Assembly (NCBI GenBank): GCA_030737835.1
Contig: JAUJYN010000015.1
Location: 3,341,685 to 3,405,684, forward strand
Direction of reading: 5' to 3'
Length of the DNA: 64,000 nt
Source of the DNA: Acorus gramineus
Taxonomy: Eukaryota; Streptophyta; Magnoliopsida; Acorales; Acoraceae
Under the pieces are notes generated by a model. It searched no databases, had not been told where the DNA came from, and saw only the letters and a program-made list of their open reading frames with translations. Position 1 is the stretch's first letter. Every line of letters begins with the position of its first letter. This document shows, one piece after another, positions 11,501 through 23,456 of this stretch. The translations under genes were made by a program, and so were the position numbers.

Positions 11501-14500
11501 ACTAAGGTGATAGCAGACTATAACATACAATCCTTATGCATATATGTATCTTCTTGGCGATGCATCTGATGGTACTTTGATCCATTTCTCAGTTATTTTG
11601 AGAAATTTGGTCTTCATATTAAGAAAGGATGTCCCCCAAACAAGAGGAGACGAGGGATCTCCAAGAAAAGGAAAACCCAAAAAGAAAACAATAAAGATTA
11701 GTGCACATATGCGATCCCGCTCACCCAAAGAGCCTTGCCCAGTCGAGACGCCGAGGCCTGGCCGCCTGTTTCAGGAACCTACCTCAGGCGATTCGGTAAG
11801 CCCACATCCGACCCAATATGCAGCATGCGCGACGCGAGCTGAATGGTAGGGACTGTTTTGAAATTCATTTTTTTTTATACCAAAATCACTCTCCTTTATA
11901 TACAGATGTGAGGACGGAGATCACAATGTTTCTCCCCCTCCACGTGTTCCCCACCGCATGCCACCTCAAAATCCACATTTTTATTTTCTTTTTATTATTT
12001 ATTTGTGAGAATAAACAAATGCCATAAAACCCCATGGTTTTTTTATATTTGTATTTGCTAACAGACCCTTGCAGAAAAATCCAGAATTTCAGACACACCC
12101 TTTTGGTCTACCAACATTTCAAAAATGCCCTTAACAGGGAAATATTATTCTAATTAATGCCACAAACCTAACAAAAAGTGGGCAACCAAAAAATAAATGC
12201 TCTCTAATTTCAACCATGGAACCAAAAAATTAGCAATAATGTTGTCCATGATGGTCCACTTAGAGCAGTTGATCTTGGTGAGAATTTATCACATGAAACA
12301 ACCACATAATGCATCTAATCTTGAAAGGAGAGACATAGTATAAGATTATTTGTGACTTTTCCTTTAAAGATTACATGCCTTGATTTTTGTATCTGTACAA
12401 GGGCTCTTTCCCTCACAATGAATTGAAGCTGTTTCCTGCTTCCATCTCTACTAAAACCACCAGCAAAACAAGTTTCTTCCTCCTCCATTCTTTTCCTTCC
12501 TTTACCTTCCTCTCTTTATTTCCTTTGTCTTCCTCTCATTACAACAAAGTCCTATAGAGAAAGACAGCTAACGATAGAGCCTTCTCTCTTCCAAATTCCT
12601 TGATCTAAGGGTGTAAGTTCTACACCTATTTTTGGATTTTCCATGATCTGTTTTAATTGGATTTTAACTTCCGATAAAATCTCAGCTCATCGTGTCCTCA
12701 TCGACTTTGACTCACTGCATTGTCTCCCCCCTGCCTCATCATCATCAGTCCTAATTTTTCTCAGTTTCTTCCCGTCATCCATGTGCAATAGTAAACAAAA
12801 ATGATCTGAATCTCATTGTCTTCACCATCAACTACTCCTCCCCATAGTAGTTTCTTTAGATCCACTCGTCACATTCTGAATACTATTGTCAACATGGAAC
12901 CGTATCTACCATATATCGATGTCGACATCACTCCAGAGTCCATATTTGCTTGTCATCTCCCTTTGTATCACCCATCATCGCTGTCTTAAAACCACCTTCC
13001 GTCGACATTTGTCGCTGATGCATGCAGCTGCACTTCATGCAATTGTACACTATTATGCATGGCACACACTAACTTGCACCTCCCACTGAAACATGCCCAA
13101 TGTCGCACACATACACCAAACTGTTTGTTGGCCTGTTTAAACAGTTCTTAAACCAAACACGTTTATATAGCTTTTGGTTATGACAAAACTCCATCAATGA
13201 TATTCTTGAACTTCCATACTTGCACCTCCAACTGAAACATGCCCAATGTCGCACACATACACCAAACCATTTCTCGTGTTTTCCTTCTTGGGTTTTCTAC
13301 TTTTACCCATTTTATGACAGAAATTCTTTAATTCTTCTCACTTTAAGCAACTTTTCTCTCCACGTTTTTTTTTTAATTATCAAGTGACCATTCGATATCG
13401 ATTGGACAAACACAACAATTTCCCACACGGTGGATCCATTCAGGGGGTTGGGGGAAGGGGTGGGGAAGAAGAGAACAAAGATTGAGAAAATTCCAAGGAC
13501 ATATTAGAAATCAAAGTTAAAAAAAACTAATGTCTCAATTATATCTATCTAAGTCAGGGGCGGTCGAGTTTCATAAGGGAACCATAGACCCAATCGGTTT
13601 TCTTAAGAACCTCCCAAACCAATCCCACCTATCCAAGACAGGTATAATACACACGAAATGAGAAAAATTGTCATCTCGCACAAGATGGCTGGAAATGTGT
13701 ATCAATGTGTCATTTTTTAAGTATCACACTAGCTACAACATATAATCTCAAACTGGGGCTTGCGAATTCTATTGTAAGTAGAGTTTGTTTACTTAACTGG
13801 CCTTCAAGGAGCATCCCACGTGTAACAATCTAGATAAAGGACAAAAGTCCCGAATTAAACTGATATGTGACAACATATTCAAATCCCTCCATGACATGAT
13901 TTTCTATTTTCTTAACATTTTCCTATCAAGTTAGAAGCAATCTTTTTCATGTTGCCGACATAAACTAAAAGTGAAACTATTGAATATTATCTATAATCAA
14001 AGTAGAACTGCAACTAATATGGTTTACATATTTTACAACAAAGCACGCTAATTGAAGAAAAAGCAAAAGTAAAATCCCGCACACTAGTTTAAAATAGAAT
14101 AAAAAAAAATTCACATACCTTTGAGGTGTCACTTGAGTTGTTGACTTGAGTTGAATTGTCATTATTCCTAATATTTGCAGTACTCCAGGCATGGTTCAAT
14201 AATGCTTGGGTCCTCATGCCAGAGTACTTATCATCAGTGTATGTAAGATCAATGGAGGAGAAGATGCTGGATGGAAAGTTAAACTGCCAAATTTTGGTAA
14301 AAGTGAGACTCGATCTTTGTGCAGAGTATAATAAATGCATGATAAATAAACACCAGACTAATTAGCATTGCAAAAGAGATGAAGCATCCATACCCTTGTT
14401 AGAGCAACCGATGGGTATGAAATTCCTACCAAGAAGCCAAGCATAACACCAACAAAAGTTGTGATGATCAGCCTCAATCTCTCATTTGGCTTTCTTAAAA

Positions 14501-14654
14501 GACCACTGCAAACCAAAATAATCCTATACTTTATTATCCACAGTAAGAAAATATTTAAAACATAAGAAGGCAAAGATTGAATCAATTTAAGAAGACAAAT
14601 AATACTCAATGTAATAACTACTGACCTGCGGCCGACATTTCCAAGTTTCGTCAT
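5597..14654 (-). CDS. DUF707 family protein, complete 14-exon gene
   Basis: Coding exons (minus): 14654-14626, 14505-14394, 14283-14119, 10950-10846, 8150-8067, 7984-7869, 7772-7671, 7589-7476, 7322-7266, 7181-7115, 7031-6978, 6595-6521, 6438-6403, 5710-5597. All introns are GT-AG and the joined frame is open for 409 codons, close to the usual ~400 aa. The protein has a short basic N-terminus (MTKLGNVGRSGLLRKPNERLR), one membrane segment at about residues 22-40, a Ser/Asn-rich stem, and then the DUF707 domain with hallmarks YLVTFTVGYDQ, MLFHYDG, KQTKWWYAKRYLHPD, YIFIWDEDLG, GLEISQPGLEPN and HGWGLDFALRKC. This predicts a type II secretory-pathway membrane protein. The family's biochemical role is unknown to me; older database names such as 'lysine ketoglutarate reductase trans-splicing related' are not informative. 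The start is the first ATG in frame after the 5' UTR intron. No break is seen, so it looks functional. Confidence 0.93.
9282..10136. mobile_element. hAT-type non-autonomous transposon in a DUF707 intron, with 8-bp TSD
   Basis: The element spans 9290-10128 (839 bp). Its ends are inverted: TAGGGGTGCAACTTG on the left and, reverse-complemented, TAGGGATGCAACTCGG on the right, both followed by GCAGGTTG. Flanking 8-mers are TTTATATG (9282-9289) and TTTAAATG (10129-10136), one mismatch, as expected for a hAT target-site duplication. Subterminal regions are dense in CCCGAACCCG / CGGGTTCGGG phrases on opposite strands, so the ends can fold on each other. No transposase is encoded. It sits in the intron between the exons at 10846 and 8150 of the DUF707 gene. 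Confidence 0.8.
10951..14118 (-). other. Large intron of the DUF707 gene, with a 52-bp direct repeat
   Basis: This is the 3.2-kb intron between the third and fourth coding exons. It contains no recognisable gene. A near-perfect direct repeat (TTGCACCTCC(C/A)ACTGAAAC...CACCAAAC) is present at 13073-13124 and 13219-13270, separated by about 95 bp. The small GC-richer patch at 11700-11830 has short open frames but no recognisable protein. Confidence 0.5.
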
Positions 14655-16110
14655 GATTTTCTAGCTCAAGAAACACAAAAGAGGATGATTTTATGGCTGA
14701 GAGCTGCACCACATTGTTGAATAGGGTCCCGGCTGTTTTTATCGCTTTGGAATATAATCACTTCATTTCATGGCAGTTGAGGAACTGCAGTTAAAAAATA
14801 TTGCAGTATTAGATACAAAAAATCATTTTATTACCTACTCTATGAATGAACTGAATGCCTAGAAGTGTGGCTATTAAAACAACCCATGTATCTGCTAGAA
14901 AAAGTTTTTTCACTCATTAAAAGAAATTGCATGCAATCATAAATTGACATTCAATAAAGACATTTCAGTTAGACCAGGAAGAATCAAATCAGAAAAAAAA
15001 AGGCAACAATAACTAGGCTTTATATCAACAAAATGGGTCAGAGAATGTTAAAAGAATACATAATGTTGATCGAATCCAAGCACATTATTGATTGGGTCCA
15101 CATCAAACCTGAGACCCGAACCCCCACCCCCCCCCCCCCCCCCCACCCCCGGTGCAGCACCAATCATCTAAACTAATTATCTAAATAAAATAAGAATCCA
15201 AATCAATCAAAGCAACTCTAATTTTGAATCAAAATGTCAATGTGGAGGAACACATGATTCAATTTTGTTCACCAAAAAAATATATATTGAATTGTACACT
15301 AAAGGAAGTTGCAAAACATAAAGAGCCTCCATCAAATATGCTTGCTTTGCTTCGGTAATCCATATTTCTAGTATTCAAAAAGGAACAGAACCTATTAAAA
15401 GAAGACTAGAAATTCAAAATTGTAAAATCCCTTCAAGGGCATCAATAACTTAGAAAGCCAAGTAATTTAGGCCAATTCAACAAGTTCTTCATCGAAATTT
15501 CCTTTATTCAACTGAAAACATTACAAGTGTTCTTGGTTAGGTTTTCTTGACCTATAAAAAAATGAACAATTGGAAAGAAAAAAAAACAATGTAACACAAT
15601 CTGTCTCCCAATTTAAACATCATAAATTCATAAGTAGAGCAACTTCATTCGCTAAATCTCAACCAAAGCACGATTCCAAACTCCAGCCACAAAAGAACAT
15701 ATTTTGACCAAAAAAAAAAAAACAAAAACAAAAAACAAATCGAACACAAAAAAAAATCAACTTTTGAACATAAGAAACTAAATCAATCTCCAAAAAAAAA
15801 AAAAAACAAGAAGAGAGCACCTGTGATCCACAGACTTCCAATAACGACCTCCACCGAGAGATTCAGCTCGAGAGAGAAAGAAAATCACCACGGAACTCCC
15901 ACACTTCACGAATCTTCTGCGTCTCGGAAACCGTGGACTGCATTTGTTCCCTAAACGTTAGATCGAGAGAGAGAGAGAGAGAGAGAGGAGAGACGACTTA
16001 CGAGGAAGGAATTCACGGGTTTTGCTCGTGGTGCGAGCGAGCGAGAGAAGGTATCGAATGCGATAACGATTGTTCGATTTCGATTTAGATTCAATTCAAT
16101 GAGAATTTTT
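14655..16110 (-). promoter_or_regulatory. 5' UTR with intron and two short upstream ORFs of the DUF707 gene
   Basis: A 3' splice site (TTTTTAACTGCAG) ends at 14785, so the coding exon carries 130 nt of leader from 14784. Two donors are possible for the upstream non-coding exon: CACAG|GTGCTC (exon ends 15821) and CTC|GTAAGT (exon ends 16002). The second is stronger. The leader holds two small upstream ORFs on the minus strand: 14771-14763 (M-K-stop) and 14714-14691 (seven codons). A GA-repeat lies at about 15966-15987 and a C18 tract inside the intron at 15127-15144. No clear TATA box was found; the true transcription start is uncertain. Confidence 0.55.
15127..15144 (+). repeat. C18 homopolymer (G18 on the gene strand)
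   Basis: An uninterrupted run of 18 C inside a wider C-rich patch (15120-15151) in the 5' UTR intron of the DUF707 gene. Such a run can form G-quadruplex-like structure on the transcribed strand and is also error-prone in sequencing. Confidence 0.9.
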
Positions 16111-17743
16111 TCCCCCTCTTTGAAGAGCTGCTAGAGAGTACCCGATTTTAAAGTGCTTTTTTTTTTCTTTTGTTTTCTTTTTAGGTTGTTCGAAGTCGGT
16201 TGTTTGAATTGATTTTTGGACAGTTTTAAAGATAAAGAGAAATAATGTGCTGAATTACTAAAATGCCCTTACTTCGGATTAAGGCTTTCATCCCCGATTT
16301 CTATCTCTGTCGTTACATTATCGTTGAAAATGTGAGGGACATTCGTTCCAATCATTTGTTCTAATTTTTTTAAAAAAAAGGTACAAGTAAACAAAAGAAG
16401 ACCAAGGGGCCGGGTGCGGGAGTAGATGGGACATCTACCCGTCTCAAAAAACTGATGCCCAACGCTGCTCGGACTAAGTGATGATCTGGATAGTACCTCC
16501 GCTTAGGATAGCACCCCGCACGCTAACCAACTCCTGCACCCAGTCCCGAATAAATGACGCAACCCTCGGTCCCTTGAAAATGGCATCATTAGTTTCTGGT
16601 GAGCCAAATCACACAAGTACCCGCTAGGATGATTAAGCGAGTAATGATCTTCTAGGGACCCACCGACGACCTCGGGCAAATGAAAGAATTAATTATATGT
16701 GTTATAACTATTAAAAAAGAAAATAAGAAGATAATATATTAGTCTTTTTTATACTTTCAATTAAATAGAAGTGCGAGAAAAAAATTATAAGATAAATAGA
16801 AAAGACTATTTCATTCAAATAAGTGAAAGAATATCAACCATATAAAAAAAAATTCTTTTTTATCCATATATAATTAATTTATGCCTACTCGTAAATTTAA
16901 AAACTACAAATAAAAATTAAGTACTCATTTCAAATATCAATATCAAACAAATTAACTAATAATTTAAACAAATTGCTAACATATATTTACTAATGAAAAT
17001 ACATCAATTTTATAAGTGGATGGATTCCTCATGAGGGCTATAAGGTTGTAAACTTCGCCACATCCATTCCATTATATTCGCTGGCTTGGCTGAGACAAAG
17101 GGTTAATATTGACTTCAATTAGATCTATTTTCAGTACTGAACAGTGAATATTTTTAAACTTTTGTTTGTTTTACAAAGCCACATTATTACCTATTGGTTT
17201 TTAAACAATCGAGTGAGGGCAGCTACCCCCACTCGACCCAGTGTGGCTCCGCTAGTGAATACAGTTGAATAGTTTTGAAATTATTGTGTTACATTTCTGT
17301 TAGTATGCACATTGTGACATTTTAACCATTAATGTAGTATGCACATTGTGTGACATTTCTGTGTTTGAAATGATCTATTCCAGTATGAGTAGGAGAAATA
17401 TAGTATATGAGTGAAATGTTATTATAAATTGCAATCAGTCCATATCATAAACTTACTCAAAAGAGTGAAACGAAGCTACCATAGGCATGACAGGAGTTAG
17501 GGAGTTAAGTAGAACTAATAAGGCCAAACTATTAAAAGAAACACACAATCTCAAACATACCAATCTGCACCATCGTTATCGACCCGTGTTCTTGCTATCA
17601 ATCAATCATGGAATGTTTTTTTATGTTCTTTTTTGTTCATTTGATTACATAATAACATTTATGCCTCTAACAGATTCAATTCATATTTGTATAATATTTT
17701 ATGTAGGTAAACTGACTACTATAAAGTATTTTGGGTTAGCAGT
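16111..17743. other. Gene-poor intergenic stretch
   Basis: No supported gene. A GC-richer block at about 16410-16680 stands out from the AT-rich surroundings. Its minus strand has one stretch open for roughly 45 codons (around AIFKGPRVASFIRDWVQ) but I cannot assign it to a family. The rest is AT-rich with no recognisable element ends. Confidence 0.4.
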
Positions 17744-18139
17744 ATGGCTCGTTTTGCTTTTTATGTTATAGCTAAAGGAAGGAGAACAGACATTTACAAA
17801 TCGTGGGCAGAATGTAGTGTTCAAGTCACTAATTTCAGCAATGTTGTGTATGCCGGTGCACATAGCTTACGTGAAGCCCAATAGTTTTTGAAATCTCACA
17901 TAAACGAAGAAAAAATTACTGCCAACTTTGTGCAAACCAATGATCCCCAGCCGAGCCAGACCATCGAGATCCTTGAGGAAACTCTTCAGCCACTGTTGGT
18001 TGAATAAAGTAATCTAACAGTCTATTCCTCCACTGCCATGGTTGACAACAATTTGGCACCATATTAGCACGAGAGTGAAGTTCAACCGATTTCTGTGGAT
18101 CCCAACCTCCCCCCTCCATCTCATCCTGACCTGTAATGC
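17744..18139 (+). pseudogene. Broken RNase H1 N-terminal / viroplasmin-like (Cauli_VI fold) ORF
   Basis: From an ATG at 17744 the frame reads FYVIAKGRRTDIYKSWAEC, then VTNFSNVVYAGAHSLREAQ, which fits the RNase H1 hybrid-binding domain (Pfam viroplasmin, PF01693: 'YxVxxGRxxGIYxSWxEC...VxGFxxAxYKGFxSxxEA'). A TAG interrupts at 17882-17884, right after REAQ where the family continues with a hydrophobic helix, and the same frame continues (FLKSHINEEK...) to further stops at 18005 and about 18063. Wild-type plant proteins with this domain include RNase H-like and transposon-linked proteins. No RNase H catalytic domain is seen downstream, so this is a domain fragment. The fold is shared with a plant pararetrovirus protein, but nothing else here is viral. 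Confidence 0.6.
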
Positions 18140-19683
18140 TGCACATCCTAATCGACGTCATCGTTGTCCTCATCACCTTGGTCCTGTTGGTTCTTCTCAT
18201 GTTGATGTTAATGGCCTTCCGTATGGATTGAAGCACGAGTTTCTCACCAACTTTTTTTTGGTGATTTTAATATACATGTTCATAACTCATTTTGTATTGG
18301 GAGTCAAAGGACTCTCATTTGTTATCTCTTCATATGTTTCATCAGGTTGAAGCAATGTTTATATATGAAGACTATATGCTACCCCATTAATGTCTAACAT
18401 AAATATTAAGATATGTGCATATTTTTTAAGATGGTTGTTCTGCTTTAGGAATAAGTTCAATTTTTCTTTCTCTATACTTAGGTTTATAGTATTGTGGTCT
18501 TGTGAGTCTAATTCATACAGAAAGTAACCAACTGGGGGTGTGAGTACTACTCACCAATATATATTGTGACAAACATGCAGGTCTGAACATGGTATGAAGA
18601 TGTTAGTCAACTAATGAGATTATATTGTTTTGTGGTAGTGTATTTCACTCAAATAGATTATTTGGATAACCAAATAGGTTCATTATCTGGACAAATGGAT
18701 GCTCAAGTCCCCCACACCATATAATCTGTACATTACTCTATGTGGGCAGCATATTACTCTTTAGACCTTGATTACTTATGGGAAGAATCTTCATATATTA
18801 CAAGTTTTTAGTAGAGCAACAACAAATCTATGAGGGTCTCATGACCACCATCATAGGATCTTTTTTTTAGGGTTGGTAAAGAAATTGTTTTGGTGCTCGC
18901 ATATAAGTAGAATAATAATATAAAGTTTGACATGGGAGTACAACTTCCCCGTGTTGGTAGAGATTAGGAGGCAATCCATGCAGTTGAAATGCCTGATAGT
19001 CCTCCTGCAGTCTCATAAGACATTATGTACAATAAGAATTACATAGAAGTGATCATGAACAAGTGGAAGACCATAGAAACTAAGAAACTAGAAAAGCTAA
19101 AGCACCCCATAACGACATGCAAACTAATATGATCATCAACATTTGCATATATTCCTCACACACAAGAGTCTTACTTCATTTCCTACTACAAATATTTGAA
19201 CATACGCAAATGAAAGCAGTGTTCTGATTCAATTCCATTTACATATTTCGAGTTTTCACTTATGTTTCATTGTTTTTTCATGCATAGAAAACACACACAT
19301 CCTAGTGTTTCACAACATCACAGAAACTGCATGTTGTTAAATAGCAATATAAAACATCAGTTCCCTGTTTCATTTTCTTTTATATTGCACTTTTAAAAAG
19401 TAGTATGAAGCCCAGCTCTGTCTGACTTCTGCACACCATTTCGATTACACACAATCCGTGGATCCATGAAGCCTAACTCCTCCAAGTCATGGAATATTGC
19501 TAACCTCCTGAATGACATAAAAAATAAAATTGAATTTATTAGGAATAGACAATGTTACATATATGGAGATAGGGCAAAATTTAACAAAATAGATCACATA
19601 TGCACATTAGTAATTGAATGAAATTCAAATATAAGGTGCAACAACAGAAATTGTAGTTTTCCTAATAGTATACACATGAAATA
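18140..19683. other. AT-rich stretch next to the Harbinger transposase; no gene seen
   Basis: No supported coding sequence or RNA gene. It is probably partly the 3' end of the PIF/Harbinger element whose transposase begins at 19687 on the minus strand, but I could not find its left terminal inverted repeat. Confidence 0.35.
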
Positions 19684-19686
19684 TTA

Positions 19687-20919
19687 CTAAGCATCCTCAT
19701 GCACCGCTGCGATCTCATTACAAATTGCATCACGGACGACAAACATTTGACTTTCATATAGGAAACTAGCCCGAGAATGAGTGTATTCACCTTCCAAACC
19801 CTCATTTGGAGGGAACATCTCATCTTCATATGTGTTTGTCAATTCATCGTTAATTTTTTGATCAATTATGAAGTTGTGGATGACAATCGCAGCAACCACA
19901 ATCTTGACTTGGGTTCGATAAGGGTAATTAGGCATCAAATTCAGGATAGAAAACCGTTTCTTCAGTATACCAAAGAAGCATTCTATGACATTTCTCAAAG
20001 AGAAATGCAAACTATTGGACAATTCTTCTTTACCTCAAGGACCGGCTCTTTGAAAATTAGGTAAGTGATATCGGGTGTTCCTGTATAGGGCAAGGAAACC
20101 ATTCCGATTTGGATAGCCTACATCGACCACATAATATTTATCTGCATTACAATAAATCATATTCATTTATCAAATACATGCATGAAAGTTCTACATTATA
20201 AACACATTGGATTGAAAATATAAATCACACTCACTAGGTGATGGTACAGGGAAATTGTGATCAAGATTATATACCGCATGGACCAACACCTTAGAATCAT
20301 GGGTTGTTCCCTCCCATCCAGCATAGATGAATGTGAATCGCATCTGAAAGTCGCACACCCTAAGCACATTCTGAGTTGTAGTCTTAGACCTCCTACTCCT
20401 AAATGCCAAGTGCCTTTTAGATGGAACATAGCATGGATGTGTGTCCCATCCAGTGCACCTATACAGTTCTTGAAGAAAGGGTAGTATTTACTACCCCCGT
20501 AATGTAGGATGTGGTTAGGGACAGAGGTTAGGGGTTCTCTGTTACATATGACCTCAAGCGCTATCGCACAAATGGCATTCAGGATTTTATTGCAATAATG
20601 ACTGATTGTTTCTCGAGAGTGTCTAAGGGTGTCTTGCATGAACCTATTTCTATCAGGTGTCCTATAGTTTGCAAAAATATCCTCATCTGTACCTTCACGG
20701 ATACAGTGCGTGAACTTTGAGTGAATCCTTGTCCCTCAGTAGCTTGCATAGTTTCATAAACACCTCAAACATGACGCGGCATATGTCAAAAGCACACGCG
20801 GCATGTGTCCGTTGTTTATTTAGGTATGAGGCCTCATAGGCAATTAGTCTCTTAAGTAGGACCATAATAATTAAATTGATTTCAAGCTCAGCATTTTCAT
20901 CAGTATCGACCCTATACAC
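19687..20919 (-). pseudogene. PIF/Harbinger transposase (DDE_4 superfamily), decayed
   Basis: Minus-strand segments together cover most of a PIF/Harbinger nuclease: an N-terminal part (20919-20695), ETISHYCNKILNAI and FKNCIGALDGTHI (first catalytic Asp), NVLRVCDFQMRFTFIYAGWEGTTHDSKVL (second Asp), DKYYVVDVGYPNRNGFLALYR and SLRNVIECFFGILKKRF (catalytic Glu). An intron with donor GTGAGT near 20235 and acceptor GCAG near 20151 separates the last exon. Breaks: a frameshift between DGTHIHA and the AFRSRRSKT frame near 20420-20440, an in-frame TGA just before the SLRNVIE block near 20025, and stops around 20650-20690. All three catalytic residues survive, but the gene cannot be expressed intact. 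The partner Myb-like ORF lies upstream at 25.3-26.4 kb, beyond an inserted LTR. Confidence 0.85.
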
Positions 20920-21955
20920 ATGTCATTAAAATTCAGCATAAGAAATTTGAATCATTCATGGGTCATACGAGTGCATCAACATACATAGGAGTGCTTTCAT
21001 TTACCCATATCTGTTTCATATGGGGACAGATAGATTGCATGAAAATTTTAATACATGATCCGAGATTCATACAGATTGAATTCATTTATGGGAAGATAAT
21101 TTCCATTCATGATGTATTAGAGGTTGCATGTGCAATGATATTGAAAAGCATGTCATTTTTTTAATCATGGAGATAAGAAAAAATAATAATGCAAAAAGGT
21201 TAATAGCTACGCATATTAGTAATGTTTAAAATATTCATTTGTAAACATCGACTTATATCTTATATCTACATATAAAGAAAACTACTAATCAGTAGCTACA
21301 CAAATACAGGGCTTTATATTGAAAACCAATATTTAATTGGTGAATAAATTGTAGAGATATGATAGGTGTTGTAATTTAAATACCTTCAGATCACTCAAAT
21401 TACTTAGGCATCAGGTTTAGTTCAATAGCTATTAAAAACAGAAAAAATATAAACAACTACATTCAAGTTCAGACAAAAACCATAAGCTAGCGTATCAAAG
21501 TGTGAAAAAATACAAGGAGGTCATAGTTAAGCCAAGAACACAGAGATTTATAACAAATAAATGACACATAGACTTCAAAATGAATCCATAGAGCAATTCT
21601 GATTTGAAAAAAAAGACTAATCAGTTCAGTAAATTGAATTGCTCTAACTTAAATAGGCAAGGACCTACAAATAAACCAAATGCAAGGTTCCCTACAATTC
21701 TATGACCTTTAACTATCTATGAAGCAGCTCATTTGTTGGGAATCATACCTTTGGATAGCATTTCTGGAAGCCATTGTCTTTTCAAATTTGGATAGCCACC
21801 TCTCTTTGGGATGCTAGATGCTACCCTGCAACAACTGACTAACTAAAATAAATATTGTAAGAACATCACACTATAATCAAATGTCTAACATAAGAGAACT
21901 AATCAACTTCTTATCACTGTCCCTTGCATCACATTCATTACTAATCATAAATATT
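20920..21955 (-). other. Spacer between Harbinger transposase and inserted LTR A1
   Basis: AT-rich, no recognisable coding region. By position it belongs to the interior of the PIF/Harbinger element (region between its two ORFs), which was later split by the LTR inserted at 21961. Confidence 0.45.
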
Positions 21956-22224
21956 ACATTTGTTATATATGTGTCACTTTTAGCCTGCTGGTAACCGTTA
22001 GAGCGTTCTGGCAGTTTTTCAGTTTTTACCGGTTTTCGATCGGAACCGCTTATTTTTGGACTGTTAGCTATCGTCCTGAGTTAGAGGACTCCGATTGGAA
22101 ATCTAACTGCATATTTGGTGTCCTGGTGCCGTTTTATGCCACTCATGAAAATTTCATCGAATTCCGGCACCGTTTACAAAAATTTCGTAGTTCCGGGACG
22201 TATCCGGGTTTTTAAGTCGCGCAC

Positions 22225-22232
22225 TATAAATA
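22225..22232 (+). promoter_or_regulatory. TATA box of LTR A1
   Basis: TATAAATA lies in a conserved block (TTTTTAAGTCGC, then GCACTATAAATA, then GTGGGATCTAAA). The same block with TATATAAA occurs in A2 (34428-34435) and A3 (43222-43229). A CT-rich leader (CTCTCTCTCCCC) follows about 45 bases later in each. This is the likely U3/R boundary promoter. Confidence 0.65.
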
Positions 22233-23456
22233 AGTGGGATCTAAAACCCGAGTTACTGTTCATCATCCCCGACCTTGAGCTCTCTCTCTCCCCTTCTCCG
22301 TTTTTCTTCCGTTTGAGCCCCCTACACCCCTCAAAATCAAAAACCCAAAGCACGGGAAGTGTAGATCGGGTCCCGATCTACACTCCGGTGTCTTCAAAAC
22401 CCGATTCCGACGACTCTAGCCACTCCGTCCCCCTCTCTTTGTCCTCTGATTCGGGCCATTTTGAGGGCCGTGGTAGATCGAGGCGAAAGAGAGCCTTTGA
22501 GAAAGGTTTCGGCGCGCGGAGAGCGCCCGGACTTCGCTTCCTCCCCTCGGTAAGGTCCTTTTCTTCACTTTTCTTGCATAGATGTATGCTAGGAGTGTGG
22601 ATCTGTGTATGGGAGGAGGTCGGCGGCTGTGGGTGGCCGTCGGAGGGCGGCGGAGGTGGTCGGAGGTCGGTGGGTGGTGGTTGGGGTGGTCTCGGGCAGT
22701 GGGGGTTTGGTCTCGGGCTGGTGGGAGATGTTCCGGGCAGCAGGCAGAGCAGCAGCAGCGCGCAGGCTGGGCGCGCGCGTGCGTGCGCGGGCGCGCGTGC
22801 GCGCGGCGTGCAAGCAGGCACGCGCGGGAGGCGTGCTGTGCTGGTCGTGCTGGGCGGCTGGTGCTGGGCGAGCTGAGCGCGAGGTGCTGGGCGGCTGGTG
22901 CTGGGCGGGCTGGTGCGCGAGGAGCTGGTCGCGCGGGTGCTAGGCGTGCGCGAGGTGATGGCTGAGGCAGCGGTGGTGCGTGCGCGAGGTGGTGGCCGAG
23001 TGCAGGGTGCGCGCGGAGGGAGCGGCGAGGCCGTGGCAGTGCGCGGAGGGCGCGGCGAGGCCGTGGTGGTGCGCGCGAGGCGCGGCGAGGTGGCGGAGGT
23101 GCGCGCGGGGTGCGCGCGAGGCGCTGCGCGCGGGGGCGCGCGGGGTGCTCGCGGGCCGGCGCGAGGCGCGCGGGGTGCGCGGGCGGAGGCGCGGCGGTGC
23201 ACCCGGGCGGTCGGGTGGCCGTGCGGGTGGTTGCCGGCCGTGCGGGTAGTTGCCGGAGTGCTCGGGCTAGCGTGCGTGCGGGTCGTGTGCACGTTTGCCC
23301 GAGTGTTAGGTGTTTGTTGTGGGTTTTGGGGTATTTATTGTGCATTTAATGATAATTGTGGATTTATACTTACCAAGTAATACCCTGTCTTGCAGATCTC
23401 GACGGACGGTCGCGCGTCGACCCGATTTCCGGTGAGTGGGACAATCCAACCCAGTA

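Noticed and set aside
16410-16680. Possible non-LTR retrotransposon fragment on the minus strand
   Set aside because: Only about 45 codons stay open and no reverse transcriptase or endonuclease motif can be recognised.
17744-18139. Integrated plant pararetrovirus based on the viroplasmin-like motif
   Set aside because: No other viral gene is nearby, and the same fold is the N-terminal domain of cellular RNase H1, so a virus is not needed to explain it.
22115-22876. 253-codon plus-strand ORF starting in LTR A1
   Set aside because: It spans the TATA box, leader and donor-like site of the LTR and is not conserved as a frame in A2 or A3.
22378-23345. Long ORFs (over 300 codons) on both strands in the GC-rich core of LTR A1
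   Set aside because: They are Arg/Ala/Pro-rich, overlap one another in several frames on both strands, and recur in every GC-rich core. High GC removes stop codons, so these are artefacts and not proteins.
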